A stretch of 64,000 bases of DNA from Ascaris suum (lineage: Eukaryota; Nematoda; Chromadorea; Rhabditida; Ascarididae), in contig CM024170.1 of the NCBI GenBank assembly GCA_013433145.1, positions 9,063,366 through 9,127,365 of the forward strand. The letters run 5' to 3'. This document shows, in pieces, positions 48,901 through 60,065 of this stretch; positions within the stretch are counted from its first letter, which is position 1, and every line of letters starts with the position of its first letter. Made by a program: the position numbers and the translations under genes. The notes beneath the pieces are model-generated. The model did not search any database. It was not told the DNA's origin and worked only from the letters and a program-made list of their open reading frames with translations.

Positions 48901-51900
48901 TTGCTCTTCATTTATAAACGTACTGGGTGTCTTCAAAGCGTTTTGATATACTTCCTCCAGTACTGGTTCCATGAATGAATTACCATCACAAACAACACCT
49001 AAAAATCTCATGGCATGAAGTGGCCATATTGATAGTTCCCTCACGTCTTTCCAAAGAAATGTTTCATTCAAGGCCGAAGTGATACTGTTCACAAACTCAA
49101 TTACAGAACATTTACAAAGAACTACTGTCGACCGAATTTAGTTGAGAGAAAATAGCGCATTTCCAACTATGAAACACTTCATTACTTGCGTTTTCCGAGT
49201 TTTTATCAATATGCCGCGAAAAATATCTGCCATTGCAACTTTCAATAGTTATACGTTAGCACAATCAATAGCAATATATTACCAAAAATAGTTACCAATA
49301 TAAAACGAAACGCATGAAGTTACTGGGTAACAAAGTACTTGCAATTACAACTGTAAAGAATAACTTGAAAATACTTACAAGATAACGCTGACTCAGATTA
49401 GTCATTTCTTCGTTCATCTGTCGCAACTGATCCTTCAAAAGATAGATCTTCCTCCTTTGTTCTTGTTTCAACTTTTCGCATCTAAAACATTCCCTAGCAT
49501 CACTGCGTTATTATCGTATAAAAGCTGAGCATCTGCAAACTGGCCTGACATCTTCTCAGAAAACTTTTTCGAGCATGATGGAGTGAAATATTGCTCTATG
49601 TCGAGAAAGAAGAAGGAAGGGGAATATGTAAACTGCTTTCCTCCCTCTCAACAAAATATTTCCTAACGATCAGCATTCGTAATTTTTTGCTGGGAAACAC
49701 AAAAACTTGCGCTTCAAGAATTCTCCACGTTCGCCATCTCGCCCGATCGAACTTATCATGCGCAAAAAATTTTATAAATTCTCCTTTCATATCTTTTGTT
49801 CGATTCTGACAACAAAACTAATATTTCCTCTAAAAATGGATCCTATGTTGTACATCCGGCCAGCCTACAGCAAAGATTCTGCAAACAAGGCGGGCCATGA
49901 AGTATGAACCTAATCTAAGCCATAGAATTATTCAGACTGCACGCACTATTCTGCGTCCCATCCCTCCTGTCGTCAGCTTGTCCCTTTGACTACCCTCTCT
50001 GAGTAGACATGGGAGAAGGGCCCATGTCTAGAGCCCTCTATGTTTTGCTTAGCTCTCTTAAGTGAACTAATATTGTGATCTTCCTCAACTATGCAGCTCG
50101 ATTTTCATACCCGTGATTTGCTTAGGTCACGTTTGGTACCGTAAGGTAGAGGCATGTGAAATAGGTGGGCCTCCGCAGAAGTACATTTTTATACGTTATA
50201 AGCAATAAAACAAAGAGGAAGAAGCGGAAACCTTTCATCAAGGTGAACAAGCGCCTCAGCACTCCTCTCATTGCCTTTCATCGCCAGCTTGGCTTCCTTC
50301 TCTGCGTCCGCACATAGACTGTTCATTTTTGATTCCAGTTCATTCCTTGAATTTTTACAAAATCCAGGTGTTTTATAAGTTCGGAAGTGCCACGGTTATG
50401 AAGTTCTAAAATCGTGTCAAACGGCAGCTTACGAGATGACGCACGCATGGATCAATCCAACTCAGACCCCCCCCCCCCTCCGCACCCCTGATCACAGCAG
50501 TAGACGTTCTGAGGCCAATCGTCCTCTAATATTCGCTAATAGAGAGAAAAAAGAACGCCATTTAAGTAGCCAGTGAAACGCCAGGCCCAATTACTGAAGG
50601 TGTTTAATTCTTGAAATCATCTCGAAGCGCACCAGCATTCACACCCAACTCAATCTGGTCTTGCAAAATTCCATTGAAATTCACACGGGCACTGATAAAT
50701 TGGCCAAGAAGAAAAGCCGAACTCTGACATACAGGGGCCTGTTGAGATTACTCCAGAGACACGCATACCTGTACAATCGTTCGCCAGATAATTCAGTCTG
50801 ATATCGATCGGCGAGATGCTGTGCTGCAGCAAGCTGCTCTTTCAGATTCCTTTCACTGTCCTGCAAAACTAAAGATCCATAGCCTTCCCAACCTACTTTT
50901 TCTCAACTTTTCCTGCTGCTGTTGTTAATTATGGGTAATATATGCTTACTAAAGTGCAACATTTCAGATTTTCTAAGAGTTCATCGAAATGTGAGAGCAT
51001 TAAAAATACTTTTGAGAAATAACTCAGAATTACTGAATCCCTTTTGAAAATTTCTCTTTAAAAAATCTTGCAAACGCTTATCAATATAAAGCTAAAAGAG
51101 TGCCACAAATGAGACGAGGAAATACATGTGTTTATTAGTGAAATAGATAACTCACACTAAACATTTGAGTGAAATAGAGCGGAATCAAAGTGGAACAAGC
51201 CTGTAGTTTGGTGAGGTTTGTCTCGTAGTTATGGCACATTTCACATGGTAATGCATTGGTTGGTGATGGCACAGAAGATGAGTGCGCTGGGCTGCCGTCT
51301 TCATTTAATGCCTCGTCCCCGTCGGCCTTCTGTTATTGAATCACAGAAAATATAGATTAATTTCACTGTACATCGAGCTGAATTCCAGATGAAAGATACT
51401 AGCAACAATGTACAAAATACTTCAAAAAACAACCAATAAAAAATACGACATCTCTTTACTACGCACATTTCGTTCCATCCTCTCCATTTAGCCCCTTAAA
51501 AAGGTTTCAAGAATAAAATCGCTCAGGGGTTTTATTTAAATTTATACGACATAACAACGAATAAGAAAAAGCGAATTTCGCAGCAAACACACTGCACATA
51601 ACATTGGCTAATTCTCGAAGAGCACTATTCTGTAAAGTAAAGCAACAGAAATCGATGTGATTTATAAAGTGTTCCAGAAAAAAGGCGAATCTTCGACGCG
51701 CTAAGCCAAAGTTTATTATTGTAGGTGCACTGTAACTGCCCATTTTGCAAACAATCCTTCACTCATGAACAGTAAGCATAAAGCAAGCTGTACGTAATAG
51801 AACTAGGATGTTAAGTGAGCAACGCATTATTAAGGAGCTCAGCAGTTCCAAACGTGGGATTTCCACATTCTCTATGGAAAACTGCAAAGCAACAACGCTT

Positions 51901-52036
51901 GTTGAGATTGCTAAGAAGAAAGTACCGTTTCGACGAGTGCGGTCGACGTCACTTTCTCGATTGAATCGTTACCATTCGTCACAATCGACGGTGAGGGATT
52001 AGCTTCGGCCAAAGGCACACTTTCAATTCTCTCCAT
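45586..52036 (-). CDS. Rabaptin-5 homologue with C-terminal FYVE-type finger
   Basis: Rab5 effector that partners the Rab5 exchange factor (Rabex-5) on early endosomes. Eleven minus-strand exons join in phase: 52036-51926, 51329-51156, 50860-50769, 50345-50232, 49481-49379, 48813-48670, 48251-48114, 47682-47528, 46799-46688, 45924-45728 and 45637-45586, giving about 463 residues. After an acidic Ser-rich N-terminus comes LPCEMCHNYE, then long coiled coil with the rabaptin block ELPADVDQLQFLCLQLREEL and the C-terminal rabaptin signature VQKDFVKLSQNLQIELEKIR. The last part is a zinc finger with eight Cys in four pairs (CNQC, CQHC, CAQC, CKVC). The FYVE lipid-binding motifs are weak: no WxxD, and the RRHHC motif reads AKVHC. 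Intron 10 (90 bases) is open in frame, so it may be retained. Exon 2 may end earlier, at CTACAG before a GC. Confidence 0.94.
47388..47400. repeat. Poly-C tract (13)
   Basis: Run of 13 C on the plus strand in rabn-5 intron 8; it is a G run on the transcribed sense of rabn-5 RNA. Confidence 0.95.
50467..50478. repeat. Poly-C tract (12)
   Basis: Run of 12 C on the plus strand in rabn-5 intron 3, again G-rich in the rabn-5 transcript. Confidence 0.95.
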
Positions 52037-54104
52037 AGAATACGCCCACTGCTGATCATGCACAAGTCTTCATTCAACACAGCACACTCGTAATATCAGG
52101 GAAGAATCGTTGCACCGCGACTGCAATATGTATCTCTGCAGAGAAATGTGCGACTAATAATGAAAAAGAAATGAAGTCAACGTTTTATTCGATGGTTTCC
52201 TTTCGATGAAGTTGGAAAAATGTTACAATTTTTCAGAAGGAATCGTTTCGCAGAGAGTCCTCTCTTTCTCTTTAAAAAAGCACGTCCACCCAAAAGCGTT
52301 CTTATGTTATTTATCCTTCTCGTTTCATTTAACTATCAAATCCCTCTCACATTTGGCCATATCCAACAAAGTGAAAAAATATGCCCGATGTGGAGTCAAT
52401 TAAAAACACTTCCGATGAAATCGGCAAGTAATAAATAAGCAGTCTTTTTGGAACAGACCGACAAATATGGCCAGATGGCCGGCACGACCTGCAAACATTG
52501 GTACAATGCTTCATTGCACCCCATTTGCAACAAGAGATGCTTCGTTTCTGATAAACTGATCGATCGCGCGAAGTAAAAGAAGACCGTCTGCTCGCAGAAC
52601 AAGACGGCTAAAATATTTTCCGCCTGCACTAGCAATGGAATATTACACGTGTTCTAAATAAACCAACCACCTATACAAATCCATACAAAACGGAACGACT
52701 TTTCTCAACTAAAGAAATCGGCATTTGCAAATTCGACATCACCTCTAAACTCATGCAGCTACGAGAGAGGTAAGCGTCCACCTAAAACCAGGTGCCACAC
52801 CACACCTGATCGTTGAGTGAACTCTTCCCCGATGCACAGCCTCCAACTGCCATAAACCCCACAAGCAAAAATTGATGCCGCCATACAATATGCAAACAAA
52901 TCCACTCATGCGACAAACACCGTGTGTCATCGATCGAGAACGAATATTTGGAGCGGCAAATTCGCGTTGTGAGGTCCCAAACCGAATCTCACAGCTTACA
53001 AGTTATGGCGGTTAATTGTGTTCACACTGCTAGCAGAAGGTAACGTTTTCAATGCAAGACCTCGGCCACTCTATATTCCAACATATTGCACGCATTTACA
53101 TTCTCCGCTTCCTTTATACCGCAAGTAGTCGTACATGAATCTTGGTGGTTTTGAATTTCCCGCCTCTGTCACCGTTTAGGGCCCCCATCATTCGACTCCT
53201 CGACCTTCCGTGGTCGAGCATCGAGGAAGGGTGGAACACCTTGAATTTTTGAACCTCAATCAGGGAACCAGAATTTATTCAGCTGTAGATGTAAAGCAAA
53301 ATATGAGCGCCTACGAAGCCCGCAATATTCGAGCAGCAGTCACGTTGACGTGACGCGACGTGGGATTGTGAGGTCGTGATCTAGGCCCCGCTTTCATTCT
53401 TTGACGGTGGTGGTAGTTGTGCTTGTCACTTCCCTCTCTTCGGGTGGGTCAACAATGGGGGAACATGCTGAGGTCTACGCAAGGGAAAATATGGAAGGAC
53501 TAGCCAGGCGGAATGATTGAATGAGCCACACGAGTGGTGAGGTCAAAGCTGTAATGACGTTGGTGGCTCAGACCAGCTGATTTGATGGATTTGGTTTTCA
53601 CGTTCGCAATCGTTTCCTGCATTAACAGGTCGTTCCCCGCTTCTTTTCTTTTATTTTTGCTGTTTTTCTTTCCTAATCGATAAGCGATAAAACGCCTCAA
53701 CACCCCTCTAACAGCAGTCTTATTGCTTTCTCCTCATTATCATTCTCTATCACAAACGTTTTTATGTATATTCACTTAAAATGCAGTGCACTTAATGTGA
53801 GTTTTTTTTCATTCATATGATTCCGGCGACCCTCACGAAATTATATTTGCAAAAATTGTAATGTTTTACTGCACAAAGTGATAGCTGATTATCAAAGTAT
53901 TTGCTTGCAATTATTTAATATTATTACGTTGATTTTTATTAATGTTACGGTGAAATCAAGCGGAAAGTTCAATTAACAAATGAAATCGGTGTCAACGTTC
54001 GGTTTTACGTATTTCCTTGTAGTTTTGCTCGTAGTAGCCTCATATGTTTGATAGTTTATTTCTTTGTTTAGTCCATCCCTCCCTCTCTTCCCCTTCTCCT
54101 CCCT

Positions 54105-54119
54105 CCCCCCCCCCCCCCC
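54105..54119. repeat. Poly-C tract (15)
   Basis: Longest single-base C run in the window, at the end of a 60-base pyrimidine-rich stretch upstream of the zinc-finger gene. Confidence 0.95.
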
Positions 54120-55036
54120 AACCACTCACATTCTTCTTCCCCTTGTCTTCTCTGTGTGAGATGCGATGCTATACACAGACCGTGAACGGCTGTGAGGAGC
54201 ACCCTTTCAAACGTTAACTTAAACTCGAATGTAACACCATCTCGGATATCGGTTTATCCATGTCGAGTGGGGTTTTGTGGGATTTCACCCCGAAGATTCT
54301 CATTTCGCTTCCAGTTTAATTCCAAAAATATGGCCAATCTTCAGGCTGTGAACAGAACGCTTCTTTCCCCCTTATAAGCTTTCTCCAGAAAGTGTTTCGA
54401 CTTTGAAAGTTGAACAGGAAAACCGCGTCTGAAGCAAATACGTAATCGTTTGAGAACGACGGAGCTGTCTTCCGTTCTACGGTAATTTTCTCTGCAAAAT
54501 TGACCCCTAATTTCTATTCTCATGGAATCTTTTGCCTCCCTCTTAAAGCTTTTTGTGACCACAGTGTAAGATGCTTGGAAATTTGGATTCTTTTCCCGAT
54601 TGATGCGAATCGTACTCCACGTTGGTTAGGCCGTATTTTGCAGTCGGTCGGATCGGAGGTCGGAAATAAGTGCAAAATTTCTGCTGTTATTGTAAATGTG
54701 AGCGCATTATTGCATGTGTTCCATTATTTGTTTGTAATTTATGAAGTTGGTTGATTTAATGAGCTTTATTTCGAAAACACATGCAGTTTAGCCCTTTTGG
54801 CATGCTTTCCCACTTTTTTAAACGTAGGCCGGTGCAAAAGGATCTTCTGACCTTCCTGGCTTTAGGGGAAGGAAGTGATATGTTTTTGCAAAATTGAAAT
54901 GTGACCAAGCCTGACAGATGACTAAGATTATACCATTTTGCTCTTTATTACCTTGCCTCACTCGTCGAGCTGCTTTTCTTTTCATGCCCTACCAATGTTT
55001 TCCTTCCATCGTTTTTTCTTTTAGTCCCCTCGCCCT

Positions 55037-55049
55037 CCCCCCCCCCCCC
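55037..55049. repeat. Poly-C tract (13)
   Basis: Run of 13 C about 270 bases upstream of the zinc-finger gene start codon, inside a pyrimidine-rich stretch. Confidence 0.95.
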
Positions 55050-55314
55050 TCCACCACCCATTTGACGATGTTAAGACCGAAGCTTTGCTGTTGTTTCCTT
55101 GTGGAATTGGGCTTGATCTCTTCAGAATCTGGATTATATCCTTCATCTCTGTGTTATGTCTCGAAGAGTGCCTCGATCTCATAAGGTTGACGGTGCTCTA
55201 ACTACTATTACATTTCAGGTATCGCAAAACTTTCAAGGTTGATAACTTTCTAAACGCATATAGCACCACTTCTACTTGAAGCAAATATTAAGTTGCCGTT
55301 TAGTAAACAACGGG

Positions 55315-58300
55315 ATGATGCGTAAAAATAGAAAGAGGCAATCGCCTTCACCTTCGCAAGCAAGAACCACCACCAAGGTGCAACGTCTTTCGCATGATCG
55401 TTATGCCCAAGTGAAGAATCATGAAGCGACTGGCAATCAAGATGAGGTAAGATTCTTTCATTTCCATTATTCGATTACCTAGACGTTTTTTTTTTTTTTT
55501 TTTTGCAATGGAGAGCAACTAGGCTAGTTTTTCAAAATATGCGAAAGATTTATCGCCATTATTCCTGATTTTCAGTTTTTTACTTATTTCGCCTGAGTTT
55601 AATCAAACATCATATTTTTTGTTGAGTGAAGCGAATTGAGCGTCTTTCTTTTGATCCACTCTTCCTTTGAATTCTTCCTCCACCCCCCTCTCTTCCTGTT
55701 TGTCTTAAATTCAGACGTCTTGCAAATTTTAGAGAACTATCTCTCAGCTGATTTCTTCTCATACTTTCCAGATTAGTTATATTTGATAAAGATATTTTAT
55801 TCACCTAGGTGAAAATGCGTAGATCTGTTAATACAACAAGGGCAAAGGTAAGATAAAAGTGAAAGGTGTAGAAAGAGCAAAAAAGCGACATATCTGAGGA
55901 AACTGTAACTATATATTATTTATAGCTAGGCATTTGTTTAAAGATATCGGTTTTCGTTACTGCACCCAAAGTGCCTTGTTTCCACGTTAACCACCGATTG
56001 GCGCTTCTTTGCTTTAATTCCATTATTGTGTATTCGTTGTAAAATGTATAGAAATGAACTTCTTACAGGGAAATCTGTTGTGGCGTTGTTGATCATCTCC
56101 CAACATCGTATGTTTCAGTATCAACGTCGGATTATGTGTCCAGTTTGCGAGAACAAATTCAATGCATTGCGCGAACTTGTGGCACATTCACGTGAAATGC
56201 ATGCATCAGATAAAAATAAATTCACTATTCATAACGAATGCTTAAGTGGCGCGGAATTCAAAAAATGGATGAGCACGAAACGTTGCAGCCTTATTGGACC
56301 CGTTGTGTTGCTTAATCGACAAGCTGATGTTACCGACTATCGTTGCTCATTGTAGGTTCATTTCCTGCGAGTACAATTTCTGTGCGCATTTCTTTATCGG
56401 AAGTTTTTGAATAGCCCAATATTTTAAACCACTGAAGAATTGCAGTTAGTGGTTGTTCTGTCTTCGATGGTGCATTATATATCAGCATGGGTTGCAGGAC
56501 AAGATTTGATATAGGCTTACCGGTAACGGTCGGTTGGCAGGACAGCACTAGAAATGGGCTTACCTGTCATGGTGGGGTGGCGAGACGAGACTGGACATAG
56601 GCTTAGCGACGAGTGGGATCACTTTAGTACTTTAGAGATAACGGAGATTGGGATACTAATATCTGTACTCGAGGGCTTCTGAGGTTTGTTGCTTCGAAAG
56701 AGAGGGACGATGGCCGGTGTTCGCTTAGTTTTGAATGGTTTTTGGAAAATTGCGTAATTGCATGTAATATTTTGCACTTTTGGCGCGTGCTTTAAAGTGT
56801 GGCCATTGGTTAAGAGCGAAGCTTCGCGTTGAACTCTCAGCTGTTCACATTCTTATTCGCGCAATCTATCTGCGTCTCTCCTCACTGAGATCCTTTTCTC
56901 GTCGGAATCTGCTGCATCCATCCCCCACCCCCCCCCCCCCCTCACAACGTCCTGCCCTTTTAATTTTGTTACGCGGCAGTTGCTAATTGTGCTAGTGCCA
57001 CCCAGGCATTACATTCAGTTACCATTCGCGGTTTTCCTTGTCGTCTAGAAACCCGATTGTTATTATATTTTGTCGATCTCCCTCGTGATGTCGCATTTTC
57101 ATTTGCATCTGCCAGTTTAACATATTCGGTTGCTAGATTCACTTTGCGCATGATGACGCCCCTTCCCCTGCGGGGAAGAAGCTAAGAAAGAGGGGAGGAA
57201 AGAAGGGGTGATTCTATAAATATGTTCTTCCGCCTCAAGAATATGCCTTTTTGATGCCATCACTAAAAAAAATTGATGACGTTTAAATTGAGGGTCATTA
57301 AGAAGGTCGATGATATTCGATAAAACATGTCGAATCGTTGCAGGCTATGAACTTCCTTTTTGAAGGGCGAGGGTGGTGGGAGGAATCAGAGCGACGAAAG
57401 CTCGTATCACTTCTCACATCGGCGACTCCCTAGATGGCAGTTGTTTAAGCCGTATCATTCCTTGTGTAGCAGCAGAAGTTTGCATTCCAAGATGGAAGCC
57501 GCAAACAGGTTCATAGTTTTTGACTAGGGCAGCATTCTATGGAGCATAAGAGGTTCTCAAAAGCCTTTGATTCTTCCTTCCAAAGTTTCAGTATTTCGGC
57601 AGACAAATCTAAAGGTAGCGATTCGCGACCCGTTTGCACCGCATTCCTCACAACTACGACACTTTCGAATGGTTTCGTTCAAACCGAGTATTGCACAGAT
57701 CATCTAGGACATGATTACCAACCGCAAACAACCACTGAGCATGGCTATGGATGCAGCGTGCGCACCAAGTCAGTCGCTACGAGAAAGGTTGAAACAAGCG
57801 CCACAAAAGGTTTTTCCTAGTAGTCAGCAGTTCGATGTGTTTTTTGTGAATTTGCACTTAACAGTGGCAATTCACGGCCGAACATAAAGGAATATATTGG
57901 GATTGGAATCGTCTTTGATAATAAATAATCCATCAAGATTTATCCCGTTTTCTCAGTCAGTTAAACTGCTAAGAGGTTGTGAGTCGTTGAAGTTCCCGAA
58001 AAAATGCCTCGTTTCACTTAATTAAGGAGTGAAACTTCCTTCGAGCATCGCTAATTGTTTCATGTACGTGGCATGCAGAAATCTTTTTGTAAGTAAGCCC
58101 TCATGTGCCGTTCTCTCGCAGCGTTTATGTGTTCATTCGCTGTGTTGCGATTCGAATCGTAAATATGTTCGAAGACAGCATTTCGGTATTGGTTTGGAGG
58201 GGGGGGGGGAGGGGGGGAAGAGGCAGTGTGCTGGAGTGGCAGTTTATACAATTCGCTTGGTTATCTGCCTCATCTCAAATTCCGTAGAGGGACACCATTG

Positions 58301-58700
58301 CCTACGGCAGTAATGTTTAGTACTGTTGATGTAATGTGTTCCAGAAGGCACGACAACGACGGCGGTAAAGGAGGCGACAGTGGTACAGATGAAAACAATG
58401 GAAGAGGATCAGCGCACCAAGGAAACTTTGTCTCCTGCTGTCGTGTTAATTGGAGAGCAGCCTGCCACCAGTGTAATGCGCTGTGAGGTTAGTTTGCAAT
58501 CTGTTCAACGTATCAACATCAGATGTGACCCCTCGAGTGCAGGAGGTAGAAGAGGAAGGTAATGTTCAATGGAAGAGCAGAGAGGAAGTCGGGTGCGATG
58601 GCCTGCTCTTTCTTTTACCTTTTGTTTTGCGACATTGGAGTCTTTGTTGTTTTGCAGTCCATATCGTAGGGATGGTGAGCAAGAGATGCCATGCAAATAA
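55315..58700 (+). CDS. C2H2 zinc-finger protein with second Cys/His segment
   Basis: Likely nuclear DNA-binding protein, family not firmly known. Exons with matching phases: 55315-55446, 55809-55847, 56119 to about 56301 (or 56328), 57533-57809, 58345-58558 and 58658-58700, giving about 295 residues. A 3' splice site (GTTTAG) ends about 12 bases before the tandem ATG start. Residues 1-57 are basic and Ser-rich (MMRKNRKRQSPSPSQAR). Exon 3 carries one classical finger, CPVC then H-x4-H (spacing C-x2-C-x12-H-x4-H), followed by FKKWMSTK. Exon 4 has a CTAFLTTTTLS...EYCTDHLGHD segment, a Cys/His pattern that resembles the region after the finger in transposase-derived metazoan proteins such as MULE/FLYWCH-like families. 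The end of exon 3 and the last splice are uncertain: GAG|GTTAGT at 58487 and a 58764 stop are alternatives. Confidence 0.65.
56497..56610. repeat. Degenerate 43-44-bp tandem repeat, about 2.5 copies
   Basis: Units start at 56497, 56540 and 56584. Each begins GGAC or GAC, has ATAGGCTTAC or ATGGGCTTAC in the middle, and the first two end in a GGTTGGCA/GGGTGGCGA-like segment. It lies in the long intron of the zinc-finger gene. Confidence 0.6.
56928..56941. repeat. Poly-C tract (14)
   Basis: Run of 14 C in the third intron of the zinc-finger gene; C-rich on the sense strand. Confidence 0.95.
58199..58209. repeat. Poly-G tract (11 + 7)
   Basis: Run of 11 G, one A, then seven G, in the fourth intron of the zinc-finger gene. 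The only one of the seven tracts with G on the plus strand. With the two adjoining G runs it could form a G-quadruplex in the transcript. Confidence 0.95.
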
Positions 58701-58764
58701 TTCGGAAAGTGACGACGAAAAGAATCCTATCCGGAAAGACAGGAGAGAAGCGAAGGATGAATAG

Positions 58765-60065
58765 GGATGGTCATGCTCAAGATGGTTCTTAATAACGGAT
58801 TAACGCCGTGCATGCTCAAGCGTCCTGTTTTTCATGGCGCAGCTTGAAAGGTATAAGCGAAAGGCTGTCGACTATAGGAAATCCCACGCTAATATTGTTA
58901 CGGGAAAAGCAATACTCTTTGCTTAGAAAATGCGCAGAGAACTCAGGTGCTTGGTAAATCAAATAACGTTTACCACGCCGGCCTAGTAGCTGAAGCGGGC
59001 TCTCTTAGAAAACACGCAATCACTACGCTTTTGAACATTACCTAATAAGTAGTGACTTTAATATGCAACATCCCTCTCCTCCCTTCTTTCCAAAGTGAGC
59101 GGACCTAAGCGATGTCCACTTTATCAAAACAAATTAAAGGAATCGATTTTTTTTCGACTTTCCGCTTAAATTCACAACTTAAATTCCTCAGCAACACCGT
59201 TTTATGCCGTTCTTTCTATGGCCGTTCTGTGCGTTTTCTTTGCATGAAACGTTTGAGAGGATAACTGATCTACGCCGTTCTTTGATCTTTTGCAGCAGCC
59301 TGCATAATTTCTCACAAGCGTTTAGCCACAGTGCGCCTTCTCTAAGCTTTCAGGTAGATTTTGGAGAACGTTTTTAATTCAAGTCGTTTATTTTATGAGA
59401 AATTGAATTGTTTTATAAAGTGTCTGTAAATTTCAGATGATTTTTTGTGGAATCTTTCCACTTTCGTGGCGAATATTTCAATTAGATCGCTTTGTGTGAA
59501 TGATGTACCAATTTTAAACACCCTCTACAAGGGTTTTCTTTCTAGCTTCAACTTCATATGGTGTCTGTAACATTCGTCAAATTTGTGTGTAGTCTGTAAG
59601 TCACAGATTTAGGCAATCTATGCGCGTCGTTTAATGTATGCATTCTGGCTAGCATCATCTGTGTTTTACACGCGCCACACTGCATAGGATCTGTAGTTGG
59701 CTTGCATGAGGTTTACGTCTGTTTTCCACATTTTCTGAATAAAGACAACCTCTTTTACAAGAAAACTAAAAGCCCGAGGGCCCTCGCACTTATTTAGAGC
59801 TCTCGACGATGTGAACCAGGCTGATGATATCTTGTTTCCCATAATTAATCTGTATTAACACCTCCACACCATTTTTTCCACCTTCCATCTTTAACCTTGC
59901 AGTTTTTTGTGCCTTATGCTCAACATTCTGTGCCTATACTTCTGCTAGCATGGGTTACCCCTCTAGTAAGATTGTTGCCCATATACGCTACAATAGATCT
60001 GGTTAAGATTTAGCGGGGGGAGAGGGGACTACACAATTTGCTGATGTATTTTGTAAACTTTGTGA
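58765..60065. other. Intergenic upstream of the HP1-like gene
   Basis: AT-rich, without supported genes. A run of short frames and pyrimidine-rich stretches only; no clear spliced-leader acceptor was seen immediately before the HP1-like start codon. Confidence 0.45.

Larger units (their letters stand above)
52037..55300. other. Intergenic between divergent rabn-5 and the zinc-finger gene
   Basis: Shared upstream region of two divergently transcribed genes, about 3.3 kb. Short frames on both strands show no domain. Around 53200-53480 the sequence is richer in GC and CG dinucleotides and could hold a promoter. Two poly-C tracts (54105-54119 and 55037-55049) lie here. Confidence 0.4.

Noticed and set aside
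58029..58313. Frames with poly-Gly or poly-Pro
   Set aside because: Produced by the poly-G tract at 58199 and its flanks inside an intron.
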